Shown: one piece after another, positions 43,013 to 52,521 of the stretch
Layout: the number at the start of each line of letters is the position of its first letter
Position numbering within the stretch: position 1 is the stretch's first letter
DNA from: an uncultured Erysipelotrichaceae bacterium
GTDB taxonomy: Bacteria > Bacillota_I > Bacilli_A > Erysipelotrichales > Erysipelotrichaceae
DNA length: 64,000 nt
NCBI GenBank assembly: GCA_934699415.1
Contig: CAKUWO010000001.1
Span: 1-64,000, forward strand
Direction: 5' to 3'
Notes under the pieces: model-generated
The model's database searches: none
What the model was told of the DNA's origin: nothing
Seen by the model: only the letters and a program-made list of their open reading frames with translations
Translations under genes and position numbers: made by a program

Positions 43013-45417
43013 TAGTCCTCATCCTCCTTTTCTGCTTTACCATTGATAATTCTTAAATCAACATCACCATCAATCGTACCCTTAATAATACCTTTAAAGG
43101 TACCATTAATCGTACCATTGACTAAACCATCAACAATAACCTTGCCACTTTCTTTCGCATTACTATTTTTAGTTGGCATCTTAAATGAGGTCATATCAAC
43201 AAGCTTAGAACCAATTAATAAAACTTGCGGCAAGACAAACATTACCATAAGCATTGAAATAATTGTTCCCTGTCCTATGGTACCAATACCAACAATGGCA
43301 GCATCAGATGTGATTCTTCCAAGTAATAAACCAGCTGTCGCTAAAACCGTACCAGAAGTAATAATAGTTGGGAATGCAAAGTTAAGTGTTTCAATAATTG
43401 CATCTTCATGTGACATTTGATTCTTTAATTCAGTAAAACGGTTACCAATGACGATGGCATAGTCGATATTAGCACCCATCTGAATTGAAGAGACGATCAA
43501 ATATGATAAGAAGAAGATATATTTATTTTGAATTGTAGGGATGGAGAAGTTAACCCAAATAGCACCTTCAATAATCAAGATCAAAAGAATTGGCATCGCT
43601 ACAGAGTTAAAGGTGAACAAAAGAACTGCTAGAACAATTAAGATTGAAACAACTGTAACAACTACATTATCTCTTGAGAATGACTTTAAAAAGTCATATT
43701 CCGTTGTTGATTCTCCTACAACATAAATATCTCCATCAAAATATTTATGTCCAGTATCTCTTAAAGTATCTAAGAAATGATATGTTTCTTCTCCTGATAC
43801 TGGAAGATTTAAATAAACCAAGATACGATTATATTTTTCACCTTGTAATTGTGCTTTAGCTGATTGCATTTGTACTTTTGCATCATTTAAAGTCTTTGTT
43901 TGATCATCATCTAAAGTTATTAAACCATCATCAACTTTCTCACATGCATAAAGCAACATATCAATTAAAGGTACTTTGTAATTTGATATATCATTGATAA
44001 TTTGACCGTAATCTTCTTGATTAACAGCATAGAACGAATAGACTAATTCCGATATTTCATAATCAAGATCTGTTAATTCAGCAAATTCACGTGGTGTAAG
44101 CTTATCTTCTAACATATATCCGCCAATAGCTTCAACATTAGATAAACCCATGCAATGATCTACTTCTGAATGTGATTCAATTTCGTCAATCATCTTAGCT
44201 TCTAGCTCATAATCATCACTCGGATATACTAAAGCAACAAAGTTTTGTGAGCCAAAGGTTTCATTAATGGTATTTTTAGCTTGTTGAACATCGTTGATTT
44301 TAGGCGTATCAATCGGTCCATAACCATAGGCATAAGGACAACGATTACTTAAAAAGAAACCAATTACCAAAACTATTGCAAACAAAGGAGGAACAATATA
44401 TCTTGTCTTATAGTCAAATTTTCCAACAAAAGGAATCTTAGGCACAAAGTCTTTATGTTTAGTTTTATCCATCAATGGACCAAACAACATCAATAATCCT
44501 GGCATAATGATAAAGACACTTAATAAAGCGAAGATAATAGCTTTAATAAGACAAATAGCCATATCAAAACCAATTCTAAATTTCATGAAACACATGGCGA
44601 TTAAACCACCAATAGTAGTTAAAGAACTGGCACCAATTTCAGGAATACCTTTTGATAAAGCCATAATAACAGCTTCTCTTAAAGGAAGGGTTTCATATTC
44701 CTCTTTAAAACGGTTGCATAAAATAATCGCATAGTCTAAAGACAGTGCTAATTGCAAGATTGATGTAACTGAATTAGAGACGAAAGAAATTTTACCTAAT
44801 AAGAAAGTTGTACCATTATTTAATATCATCGCTGATAAGAAAGTTAAGATCAAGACTGGTACTTCAGCATATGTTTTAGAAGTAAAAATCAATACAGCTA
44901 ATACTATAACAGCTACAATAATAGTAATTAACCCTACTTCTTTATCAAGAATAGCTGCCTCTTGATTGCCTAAAGAAGTTGATATAAAAACATCTTCTTC
45001 TTTTAAACATTCTTTAACCGCTTCAAGTGAAGTTAGACATTTATCATCTGTTTCTGGATAATCAAAAGTTATATCATATAGGGCACTTGCATGATTATAA
45101 TCATAATTAATAGACTGTACCCCTTCTACATCTTTTAATAAATCATTTAATACTTCGCCTTTATTTTTATCAACATTGGCTACCATAACTCTGGCTGTAC
45201 CATAAGTTACAAATTGATCATCCATTAAATCAAGACCTAATTTAGCTTCTGAGTCTACTGGCAAATATTCACTTAATTGGTTTTCTACTTGAATCCAGTT
45301 TTTAGAAACCAATGAAAATACTAAGGCAATAATTGTAAGTAAAAATATTAAATTACGTTTATCAACAACTAAAGTTGCTATTTTAACCATTGCATTATTA
45401 TCTTTATTTTCTTGCAT
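43012..45417 (-). CDS. MMPL/RND-family exporter with repetitive Gly-rich tail
   Basis: The 801-residue protein has the RND/MMPL plan: one N-terminal membrane helix, an extracellular loop, five helices, a second loop and another six helices. LALSLDYAIILCNRFKEE (about residues 222-239) and MGANIDYAIVIGNRFTEL (about 646-663) are the paired proton-relay helices with conserved Asp-Tyr. The last 45 residues are unusual: hydrophilic Gly-spaced repeats (DGLVNGTINGTFKGIIKG) like a short beta-helix/bactofilin strand stack. It may export lipids or other hydrophobic compounds. The start has a GGAGGG site behind a palindromic operator. Confidence 0.9.
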   Translation of the reverse strand: MQENKDNNAMVKIATLVVDKRNLIFLLTIIALVFSLVSKNWIQVENQLSEYLPVDSEAKLGLDLMDDQFVTYGTARVMVANVDKNKGEVLNDLLKDVEGVQSINYDYNHASALYDITFDYPETDDKCLTSLEAVKECLKEEDVFISTSLGNQEAAILDKEVGLITIIVAVIVLAVLIFTSKTYAEVPVLILTFLSAMILNNGTTFLLGKISFVSNSVTSILQLALSLDYAIILCNRFKEEYETLPLREAVIMALSKGIPEIGASSLTTIGGLIAMCFMKFRIGFDMAICLIKAIIFALLSVFIIMPGLLMLFGPLMDKTKHKDFVPKIPFVGKFDYKTRYIVPPLFAIVLVIGFFLSNRCPYAYGYGPIDTPKINDVQQAKNTINETFGSQNFVALVYPSDDYELEAKMIDEIESHSEVDHCMGLSNVEAIGGYMLEDKLTPREFAELTDLDYEISELVYSFYAVNQEDYGQIINDISNYKVPLIDMLLYACEKVDDGLITLDDDQTKTLNDAKVQMQSAKAQLQGEKYNRILVYLNLPVSGEETYHFLDTLRDTGHKYFDGDIYVVGESTTEYDFLKSFSRDNVVVTVVSILIVLAVLLFTFNSVAMPILLILIIEGAIWVNFSIPTIQNKYIFFLSYLIVSSIQMGANIDYAIVIGNRFTELKNQMSHEDAIIETLNFAFPTIITSGTVLATAGLLLGRITSDAAIVGIGTIGQGTIISMLMVMFVLPQVLLIGSKLVDMTSFKMPTKNSNAKESGKVIVDGLVNGTINGTFKGIIKGTIDGDVDLRIINGKAEKEDED

Positions 45418-45437
45418 CTTAACCCTCCTTTTCTTAT

Positions 45438-45455
45438 TTGTTCAAAATAGAACAA
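45438..45455 (-). promoter_or_regulatory. Palindromic operator before the MMPL-GLUG operon
   Basis: A perfect inverted repeat, TTGTTC-N6-GAACAA, covers the predicted transcription start, 20 bases before the coding region. It resembles operators of TetR/MarR-type repressors. No regulator gene adjoins it. Confidence 0.6.
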
Positions 45456-45460
45456 TTACT

Positions 45461-45488
45461 ATATTAGCTAATCTAGGTTAAATGTCAA
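45461..45488 (-). promoter_or_regulatory. Promoter of the MMPL-GLUG operon
   Basis: On the minus strand a perfect TTGACA (45483-45488), a 16-base spacer and TAATAT (45461-45466) stand just upstream of the palindrome. Confidence 0.65.
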
Positions 45489-45499
45489 TTATTTTTAGT

Positions 45500-45533
45500 T
45501 AAAAAGAGAACTAATTTTAATAATTAGTTCTCT
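45500..45533 (-). terminator. Terminator of upp
   Basis: AGAGAACTAATT (45505-45516) pairs with AATTAGTTCTCT (45522-45533), followed on the minus strand by TTTTTAAC. Confidence 0.85.
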
Positions 45534-45548
45534 TAAAAAAGACATGTT

Positions 45549-46169
45549 TTATTTTGTACCAAAAATACGATCGCCAGCATCACCAAGGCCTGGAACAATA
45601 TAACCATTTTCATTTAAATGTGAATCTAAAGCTGCAAGATAGATATCAACATCTGGATGTTTACGATTAACTGCTTCAACTCCTTCTGGTGCACCAACTA
45701 AGCATACAAGCTTAATGTTTTTAGCTCCACGTGCTTTAATTAAATCGATAGCAGCATTAGCACTACCACCAGTAGCTAGCATTGGGTCTAATACTAAATT
45801 AACAGCATCTTTAAGATTTGATGGGAATTTAGCGAAGTATTCATGCGGTTGAAGAGTTTCTTCATCACGATATAAACCAATAAAACCAACTTTAGCAGTA
45901 GGAATTAAATCATTAATGCCATTAACAAGACCAAGCCCTGCTCTTAAGATAGGGATTAAAACAATATCATTCTGTAATTCATAAGTTTCACATGTTGCAA
46001 CAGGAGTTTCAACAGTAATTGGTTTTAAAGGCAAGTCGCGGCAAACTTCATAAGCCATTAAACCAGCAATTTCATCAAGATTCTGCTTGAAATCCTTAGT
46101 TTTAGTATCTTTGTTGCGCATAAGTGTAAGTTTATGAGTAATAAGTGGATGATTTAGGATTGTAACCAT
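45549..46169 (-). CDS. upp: Uracil phosphoribosyltransferase
   Basis: The start is the ATG at 46169 (GGAGGA ribosome site), giving about 206 residues; a 5-codon longer frame lacks a site. The enzyme makes UMP from uracil and PRPP (pyrimidine salvage, cytosol). Marks are [14 protein letters not shown] (about residues 71-84), the PRPP loop [15 protein letters not shown] (about 123-137) and the uracil-binding C-terminus [16 protein letters not shown]. It is a single gene with its own terminator. Confidence 0.96.
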   Translation of the reverse strand: MVTILNHPLITHKLTLMRNKDTKTKDFKQNLDEIAGLMAYEVCRDLPLKPITVETPVATCETYELQNDIVLIPILRAGLGLVNGINDLIPTAKVGFIGLYRDEETLQPHEYFAKFPSNLKDAVNLVLDPMLATGGSANAAIDLIKARGAKNIKLVCLVGAPEGVEAVNRKHPDVDIYLAALDSHLNENGYIVPGLGDAGDRIFGTK

Positions 46170-46204
46170 ATTATGTTCCTCCAATTTTCCTCTGTTATTA
46201 TAAA

Positions 46205-46233
46205 CAAAAAAAGAGATAAACTCATCTCTTTTT
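46205..46233 (-). terminator. Terminator of the uvrA-hprK-lgt operon
   Basis: AAAAAGAGAT (46208-46217) pairs with ATCTCTTTTT (46224-46233), followed by more T on the minus strand. It overlaps the stop of the lgt fusion gene. Confidence 0.8.
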
Positions 46234-47683
46234 AAGCTACTTCTTTAATATCTAAGCTATATTTTTTATTTAATAAAGGAATTAAGTCTTTTAAATCACT
46301 TATATAGTCATCGGCATTAGCTTTATCAAGCTTTTCTTTCCTTTGTTCATTGAAATAAAAGCCGATAGTATAAGCTCCATAATTCTTACCACAATAGATA
46401 TCTGTATCAGAATCACCAACATAAGTGACATCATCACGATTTAAATTATTCTTTTCAATAATTTTAATCAATCCTTCAGGATTTGGCTTAATATTTTTAA
46501 CTTCATCCCCGGCAATAATGTCAATAATTAAATCTTTCATCTTTAGATTCTCAAAGATGAAATTAGCAGATTTCTTATGGCGTACAGTAACTACTCCAAC
46601 ATATACTCCTGCTTCTTTAAGATTAGTTAAAACTTCTCTTGCATGTGGCATAGCTTCAACATATTTTAAAGCCTCATTATTGTAATAACGATATCTTTCA
46701 ATCATTTTATCACTATCTTCTTCAGGCATATATTTTTTAAAAGAATCAGTTAATGATGGACCAATAACGGCTGTACCTACTTCTTTAAGGAAATATTCTT
46801 TTTTACCCTTTTCTTCAAATACTTTTTCAAATGATTCTAAAATAGCTTTTTCAGTATCAACCAAAGTACCATCTAAATCAAATAAGACAGTAGGTTTGAT
46901 AGTTTTAAAGAATTTATCAAACACTCCTAAATAACCTAATAAACCAATAATTAAACCACTAATAGAAATAACTTGAGCAATCTTTAAATTACCCATAAAT
47001 AAGGCATCAGTTCTTTTAATTTCAATAAAGAAACGTACCACTCCATACCACATAAGATAAGCCCAACCAAGATCGCCTTTCTTATTCTGGTATTTCTTTA
47101 AAATGAAAACAATTAAACAAAAGCCAATAACATTTGCTAACGATTCATAAAAGAAAGTAGGCTCATAATAATGACCATTAATATACATTCCATCTTTTAA
47201 GAAGAATAGAAAGCCATTAAAGAAGCTTTCGCTTACTTCTGGTCCATGAGCTTCTTGATTGATAAAGTTACCCCAACGACCAATAGCTTGAGCTAATAAG
47301 ACATTAGGCATAATGCAATCGGCAAAGTTTAAAATATCAATATTCTTTTTGTGGCAATAGAAATAAGAATAAATCAATACTGCAATTACACCACCATGAA
47401 TCGCTAAGCCACCTTCATTAATAGTTAAAAACTTAATTGGATTAGCGATATAATAAGCAAGATTATAGAAAAGGCAATACCATAAACGAGCACCAAGAAC
47501 CCCAATCCATAAGGCGTAAACAAAGTAATCATTTAAAACATCATCACTATAATGTCTTTTACGAGTATTTCTAAGCGATAAATAATAAGCTAAGAAAGCT
47601 CCAGTCATAATGCATATCGCATACCATTGAATCGAAAAAGGACCAATAATTAGAAATGTTTTTGAATCTGGGAATAATTTCAT
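46232..47683 (-). CDS. lgt: Fusion of prolipoprotein diacylglyceryl transferase and PpaX-like HAD phosphatase
   Basis: The 483-residue protein is about 200 longer than normal Lgt. Residues about 1-258 are Lgt, with several membrane segments, [13 protein letters not shown] (about 91-103) and the signature [16 protein letters not shown] (about 135-150). It transfers diacylglycerol from phosphatidylglycerol to the lipobox Cys of prelipoproteins. Residues about 262-483 are a HAD phosphatase (motif [14 protein letters not shown], Lys in [20 protein letters not shown]) like PpaX or phosphoglycolate phosphatase. In Bacillus ppaX is a separate gene after hprK-lgt, so a natural gene fusion is likely. 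It starts 4 bases before the end of hprK. Confidence 0.92.
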   Translation of the reverse strand: MKLFPDSKTFLIIGPFSIQWYAICIMTGAFLAYYLSLRNTRKRHYSDDVLNDYFVYALWIGVLGARLWYCLFYNLAYYIANPIKFLTINEGGLAIHGGVIAVLIYSYFYCHKKNIDILNFADCIMPNVLLAQAIGRWGNFINQEAHGPEVSESFFNGFLFFLKDGMYINGHYYEPTFFYESLANVIGFCLIVFILKKYQNKKGDLGWAYLMWYGVVRFFIEIKRTDALFMGNLKIAQVISISGLIIGLLGYLGVFDKFFKTIKPTVLFDLDGTLVDTEKAILESFEKVFEEKGKKEYFLKEVGTAVIGPSLTDSFKKYMPEEDSDKMIERYRYYNNEALKYVEAMPHAREVLTNLKEAGVYVGVVTVRHKKSANFIFENLKMKDLIIDIIAGDEVKNIKPNPEGLIKIIEKNNLNRDDVTYVGDSDTDIYCGKNYGAYTIGFYFNEQRKEKLDKANADDYISDLKDLIPLLNKKYSLDIKEVA

Positions 47684-48636
47684 TCTTTTTCTCCTCTATT
47701 ACGAGTATTAATTTTATCATAAACACGTTTATTAAAGGTTTCAGTTGAATTAATACCTTTTTGTATTAAACGATAGTTTGAAACTGCGGCTTCAATAATA
47801 ACTGATAAATCTCTTCCAGCCATGACAGGAATATCAAGTACCGGACGATTAAGACCTAAGATATTTAAAGTCTGTTGCAAATAAGATAAACGACTATATT
47901 CATGCGTTTCATCATATGGCTCAAGTCTAATGATTAATTCTAAATCACAATCATCCAAGACTGCTGATGCACCAAACATCATCAAAACGTCAATAATACC
48001 GATACCTCTAATCTCCAACATGCCTTTAATAAGTTCCGGTGCAGAACAAATTAAATCATTTTGAATACGAACAATTTCAACTCGATCATCTGATACTAAA
48101 GAATGACCACGTCTAATAAGTTCTAAAGCTAATTCTGATTTACCAATACCAGAAGCACCTGTAATCATGACGCCAACCCCATAAATATTCATCATAACTC
48201 CATGCATTCCAGTATCAGGAGCAAGACTACGTGACAAGAAAGCCACCATATTCTGCATTGCCATATAAGATTTCATATCACTCTCAAAGACTGGGAAATT
48301 TCTACCCCAAGCCACTTCAAGTAATGATGGATGAGCCTTATTACCACCAGTCATTACAATACATGGTGTTAAAGAATCAGTTAAGATTTCAAAGCGTTCT
48401 TTTTGGGTATCAAAATCTAAAGAAGCTAAATATTCGCATTCTTTATTGCCAATAATAATTACTCTTTTTAAGTCCGTTGATTCTTTCCACCCCGAAAGTT
48501 CTAAGCCAGGGCGATTGATATCTGGGGCAATAATATAACGTTTTAACGATTCTTGGTTACCTGAAACTTGTTTAAGATGGAAAAATTTCTTAAATTCAGC
48601 TACCGACACCCTTTTAACTAATTCTTCATCTGCCAT
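47680..48636 (-). CDS. hprK: HPr kinase/phosphorylase
   Basis: This 318-residue bifunctional enzyme phosphorylates HPr on Ser46 with ATP or pyrophosphate and also reverses it, setting carbon catabolite control. It has the P-loop ITGASGIGKSELALELIRRG (about residues 157-176), LVSDDRVEIVRI (about 179-190) and the EIRGIGIIDVLMMFG signature (about 209-223). Its target HPr is encoded at 59999-60265. It overlaps uvrA by 11 bases and the lgt fusion by 4. Confidence 0.96.
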   Translation of the reverse strand: MADEELVKRVSVAEFKKFFHLKQVSGNQESLKRYIIAPDINRPGLELSGWKESTDLKRVIIIGNKECEYLASLDFDTQKERFEILTDSLTPCIVMTGGNKAHPSLLEVAWGRNFPVFESDMKSYMAMQNMVAFLSRSLAPDTGMHGVMMNIYGVGVMITGASGIGKSELALELIRRGHSLVSDDRVEIVRIQNDLICSAPELIKGMLEIRGIGIIDVLMMFGASAVLDDCDLELIIRLEPYDETHEYSRLSYLQQTLNILGLNRPVLDIPVMAGRDLSVIIEAAVSNYRLIQKGINSTETFNKRVYDKINTRNRGEKE

Positions 48637-51460
48637 AATTACCCTCCATTACTTTCTTAATATAAGCTCCTGTATAGCCTTTATTGCATTTAATTATTTC
48701 TTCAGGTGTGCCAGTAAAGACAAGATTACCACCTCTATCACCACCATCTGGTCCTAGATCTATTAAATAATCAGCACTTTTTAAGACATCAAGATTATGC
48801 TCAATAACTAGTACCGTATCACCATTATCAACAATTCGATTTAAAATCTTAATAAGTTTAGAAACATCTTCCATATGCAAACCTGTTGTAGGCTCATCTA
48901 AGACAAATAATGTTTTACCTGTTGGCTTTTTCTGTAATTCAGAAGCTAATTTAATACGTTGTGCTTCGCCACCTGATAGAGTAGTTGCGCTCTGTCCAAG
49001 TTCGATATAACCAAGTCCAACATCATATAAAATTTGTAATTTAGAAGCAATTTTAGGAATATTTCTAAAAAATTCTAATGCTTCTTTAACACTCATCTTT
49101 AAAACATCATAGATTGTTTTATCTTTGTATTTGACTGTTAAAGTTTCACTATTATAACGATGTCCATGACATTCTTCACATTCAACATAAACATCAGGCA
49201 CAAAAAGCATCGATATCTTTTTAACACCATCGCCTTGGCATGCTTCGCATCTTCCACCTGGTACATTAAATGAGAATCGTGATTTATCATATCCCTTTTC
49301 TCTTGCATCGCTGGTTAATGCGAAAAGAGCACGAATGTCATCAAAGACACCTGTATATGTAGCAGGGTTAGAGCGTGGAGTACGACCAATTGGATCTTGA
49401 GATATTGCGATAATCTTATCAATATTCTCTAATCCTTCGATTTTCTTACATAAGCCAGGTTCTACTTTTGAATTATAAATAGCTTTTTGTAAGCTTTTGG
49501 TCACAATTTCATTAACCAAAGTACTCTTGCCACTACCTGATACCCCTGATACACAAATAAAAGTTCCTAAAGGAAAAGAAACATTAATATTTTTAAGATT
49601 ATTCTGTTGAGCACCAATAACTTTTAAATATTTACCATTGCCTTTTCTTCTTATGCTTGGTACTTCAATCTTTTTACGTCCCGCTAAATAGGCTCCAGTA
49701 AGTGATTTAGGATTATTCATGACATCATATGGTGTTCCATAAGCAACAATCTCACCACCATCTTTACCAGCTCCTGGTCCAACATCAACCAAGAAATCAC
49801 TCTCCATCATCGTTTCTTCATCATGTTCCACAACAATTACTGAGTTACCTAAATCACGCATTCTTTTTAAAGTATCAATTAATTTCGCATTATCTTTTTG
49901 ATGTAAACCAATACTTGGCTCATCTAAGACATAAATAACACCTGTCAACATGGAACCAATCTGAGTAGCTAAACGAATACGTTGAGCTTCACCTCCAGAT
50001 AAAGATCCCGCAGTACGATTAAGTGTTAAATAATCAAGTCCTACATCATTTAAAAAGCGTAAACGATCCTTAAGCTCACTTAATAATAATCTGGCAATCT
50101 CTTCTTTCATTGGGCTTAACTTTAATTCATTAAGCCATTTATAAGCAGCTTCAATTGACATATGGCTAAATTCATCAATATTTAAGCCACCAACTTTAAC
50201 AGCCAATACTTTCTCATTAAGACGAGCACCATGGCATTTCGAACATACCGACTCTTTCATATAGCTTTGGTAATAATCTTTAGACATTGATGATGTTGTT
50301 TCGATATAGCGACGCTCAATTAAAGTCTTAACACCTTCAATAATAGTATTCTTCTTATATTCTGTTCCCCCACTAGATACAATTGAATATTGAATTGGAA
50401 CATTAGAACCATATAAGATAATCTTCATTTCTTCTTTGGTAAAATCATTAAGTGCTTTATCAGCATCGATATGATAATAATCTAATAAGGCTTTAAAGTT
50501 TTGCCATTCAATATTTTCGGTATTAACAGTATTTTTATAATAGCGAATACCACCTTGATTAATTGATAAATTCTTGTCAGGTATTAAAAGATCTTCACTA
50601 ACTTCCATTGTTACGCCAAGACCTTTGCATTCTTCACATGCCCCTAAAGGTGAATTAAAAGAAAATAAACGTGGTTCTAATTTAGGAACAGTAAAACCAC
50701 AAATAGGGCAAGCATAACGTGACGAGAATAATCGTCTTTCTTCGCCACATTTAACAATCGCTGTACCTGAAGATAACTTTAAAGCCAATTCTAAAGAATC
50801 ATTTAAACGTGATTCAATACCATCTTTTTGAATCAAACGATCTACAACAACTTCTACATTATGTCTTTTATTTTTATCTAATTCTTTAATATCTTCCAAT
50901 AAATATAATTCTTGGTCTACATAAATACGCATATAGCCTTCTTTGCGTAATTTATCAAATAAATCTTTCTGGCTACCTTTACGATTATTTACGACATTAG
51001 AGAGAATTTCTAAACGACTTCCCAAAGGATATTCTTTAATCTGTTCAACCATCTTAGCGGTTGATGTTGCTTCGATGATAGTATTATGCACCGGGCAATA
51101 AGCATCACCTACTCTGGCATATAAAAGACGGAGATAATCATAAATCTCAGTAATGGTGCCAACAGTAGATCTTGGATTATTGTTGGTTGTTTTTTGGTCA
51201 ATAGCAATGGCTGGTGATAAACCTTCAATATAGTCAACATCTGGTTTTTCTACTCCACCCAAAAATTGTCTAGCATATGAAGATAATGATTCAACATATC
51301 TTCTTTGACCTTCAGCATATAAAGTATCAAAAGCTAAAGAAGTTTTACCACTTCCTGATAATCCCGTAAGAACAACTAGTTTATTTCTTGGGATATCAAT
51401 ATCAATATTTTTTAAATTGTTTACACGCGCACCACGTATCGTAATTTTATCTTGTAACAT
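48626..51460 (-). CDS. uvrA: Excinuclease ABC subunit A
   Basis: The 944-residue protein is the damage-recognition ATPase of nucleotide excision repair. It has two ABC modules (P-loops TGLSGSGKTSLAFDTLYAEG at about residue 32 and GVSGSGKSTLVNEI at about 642). Signatures are SLSGGEAQRIRLATQIG and LSGGEAQRIKLASELQ, with zinc-finger Cys pairs CPICGF and CEECKG, then CEACQG and CEECHG. Length is normal. It is the first gene of uvrA-hprK-lgt. uvrB, often its upstream partner, is absent here. Confidence 0.98.
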   Translation of the reverse strand: MLQDKITIRGARVNNLKNIDIDIPRNKLVVLTGLSGSGKTSLAFDTLYAEGQRRYVESLSSYARQFLGGVEKPDVDYIEGLSPAIAIDQKTTNNNPRSTVGTITEIYDYLRLLYARVGDAYCPVHNTIIEATSTAKMVEQIKEYPLGSRLEILSNVVNNRKGSQKDLFDKLRKEGYMRIYVDQELYLLEDIKELDKNKRHNVEVVVDRLIQKDGIESRLNDSLELALKLSSGTAIVKCGEERRLFSSRYACPICGFTVPKLEPRLFSFNSPLGACEECKGLGVTMEVSEDLLIPDKNLSINQGGIRYYKNTVNTENIEWQNFKALLDYYHIDADKALNDFTKEEMKIILYGSNVPIQYSIVSSGGTEYKKNTIIEGVKTLIERRYIETTSSMSKDYYQSYMKESVCSKCHGARLNEKVLAVKVGGLNIDEFSHMSIEAAYKWLNELKLSPMKEEIARLLLSELKDRLRFLNDVGLDYLTLNRTAGSLSGGEAQRIRLATQIGSMLTGVIYVLDEPSIGLHQKDNAKLIDTLKRMRDLGNSVIVVEHDEETMMESDFLVDVGPGAGKDGGEIVAYGTPYDVMNNPKSLTGAYLAGRKKIEVPSIRRKGNGKYLKVIGAQQNNLKNINVSFPLGTFICVSGVSGSGKSTLVNEIVTKSLQKAIYNSKVEPGLCKKIEGLENIDKIIAISQDPIGRTPRSNPATYTGVFDDIRALFALTSDAREKGYDKSRFSFNVPGGRCEACQGDGVKKISMLFVPDVYVECEECHGHRYNSETLTVKYKDKTIYDVLKMSVKEALEFFRNIPKIASKLQILYDVGLGYIELGQSATTLSGGEAQRIKLASELQKKPTGKTLFVLDEPTTGLHMEDVSKLIKILNRIVDNGDTVLVIEHNLDVLKSADYLIDLGPDGGDRGGNLVFTGTPEEIIKCNKGYTGAYIKKVMEGNYGR

Positions 51461-51520
51461 AAGTTTATTATACCTTTAATTTGAATTGACTATGCTAAAA
51501 TTATAAAAGGAGGTTTATTT

Positions 51521-52369
51521 ATGCCTACAACTTATGCACATTACCGTTATGGGGAAATGGTATATACTAATTTACCTCAAAACTTAAAAGAAATTATTAA
51601 TAATAACCGTCAATTATATGATATCGGGGTTCATGGACCAGATATTTTATTCTATCACCACCCTTTTCCTAAAGATGATATCTTTTTAATTGGCGCTAAT
51701 ATGCACGACCATAGTGCTAAAGACTTTTTTACTAAAGCGAAAGATATTTATCTTAAAAGAGGTAAAAGAAATGATGATTTAGCTTACCTTTTAGGCTTTT
51801 TAGCTCATTTCTCTTTAGATTCAGCAACTCATAGTTATATTGAAAGAAAAGATGAATTATCAAATGCTTCACATTTTAAAATTGAAGCTGAATTTGATCG
51901 TTTCTTAATGATTGAAGATCATAAAGACCCTCTTAAAGTTAATACTGTAGCTCATCTATTCCCAACTAAGAAAAATAGTGAAATTATTGCATCTTATTTC
52001 CCAATTGATGATTCATTAATGTATAAAACACTTAAAAGAATGAAATTCTTATTAAAACTACTTGAAGTACATTCACCAATTAAACGTTTCTTGTTTAAAA
52101 CAATAACCGATATTGCACATGCATCATCATTTATGGACATGACCTTCTATAAAGATGAAGATCCTTTATGCAAAGATTCTAACTTGAGATTATTAAAGTT
52201 AATGAATAAAGCAGCTCCTTCGTTTAATGAATTAGCTTTAAGCTTAATATCATTCCTTAATAATGAAGGTGAATTAATAGCACCATTTAACGAAACTTTT
52301 GCCTATCATGAAGGATATAAAGATATTCCAATCTTAAGTTATGAAGAAGAATTAAATTATCATATTTAA
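51521..52369 (+). CDS. Zinc-dependent phospholipase C-like protein
   Basis: This 282-residue protein has the helical His-rich pattern of the zinc-dependent phospholipase C family: MPTTYAHYRYGEMVY at the N-terminus, DIGVHGPDILFYHH (about residues 32-45), MHDHSAKDFF, LAHFSLDSATHSYIE and EAEFDRFLM. These His and Asp residues would hold the metal ions. No signal peptide is seen, unlike secreted phospholipase C toxins, so it is probably cytoplasmic. Its substrate is uncertain. It has a good GGAGG ribosome site and is divergent from uvrA, with its own terminator. Confidence 0.83.
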   Translation: MPTTYAHYRYGEMVYTNLPQNLKEIINNNRQLYDIGVHGPDILFYHHPFPKDDIFLIGANMHDHSAKDFFTKAKDIYLKRGKRNDDLAYLLGFLAHFSLDSATHSYIERKDELSNASHFKIEAEFDRFLMIEDHKDPLKVNTVAHLFPTKKNSEIIASYFPIDDSLMYKTLKRMKFLLKLLEVHSPIKRFLFKTITDIAHASSFMDMTFYKDEDPLCKDSNLRLLKLMNKAAPSFNELALSLISFLNNEGELIAPFNETFAYHEGYKDIPILSYEEELNYHI

Positions 52370-52416
52370 AAGCTAGTGTAATATATTGAAAATCCCTGTA
52401 ACAATTTATGTTTATT

Positions 52417-52458
52417 AGGCTTAATATCTTACTTAACAAGATGTTAAGCCTTTTAATT
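52417..52458 (+). terminator. Terminator of the zinc phospholipase-like gene
   Basis: AGGCTTAATATCTT (52417-52430) pairs with AAGATGTTAAGCCT (52438-52451) with one G-U pair, then TTTAATTT. Confidence 0.85.
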
Positions 52459-52461
52459 TAT

Positions 52462-52506
52462 ATAAAAAGTGGACCTTTTAAGTCTATTAGCTTAATAGGT
52501 CCACTT
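52462..52506 (-). terminator. Terminator of the ecf-truA operon
   Basis: AAGTGGACCT (52467-52476) pairs with AGGTCCACTT (52497-52506), with an inner TTAAG/CTTAA pairing. On the minus strand it is followed by TTTTATATA. Confidence 0.88.
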
Positions 52507-52521
52507 CAAGTCATCTTTTAT

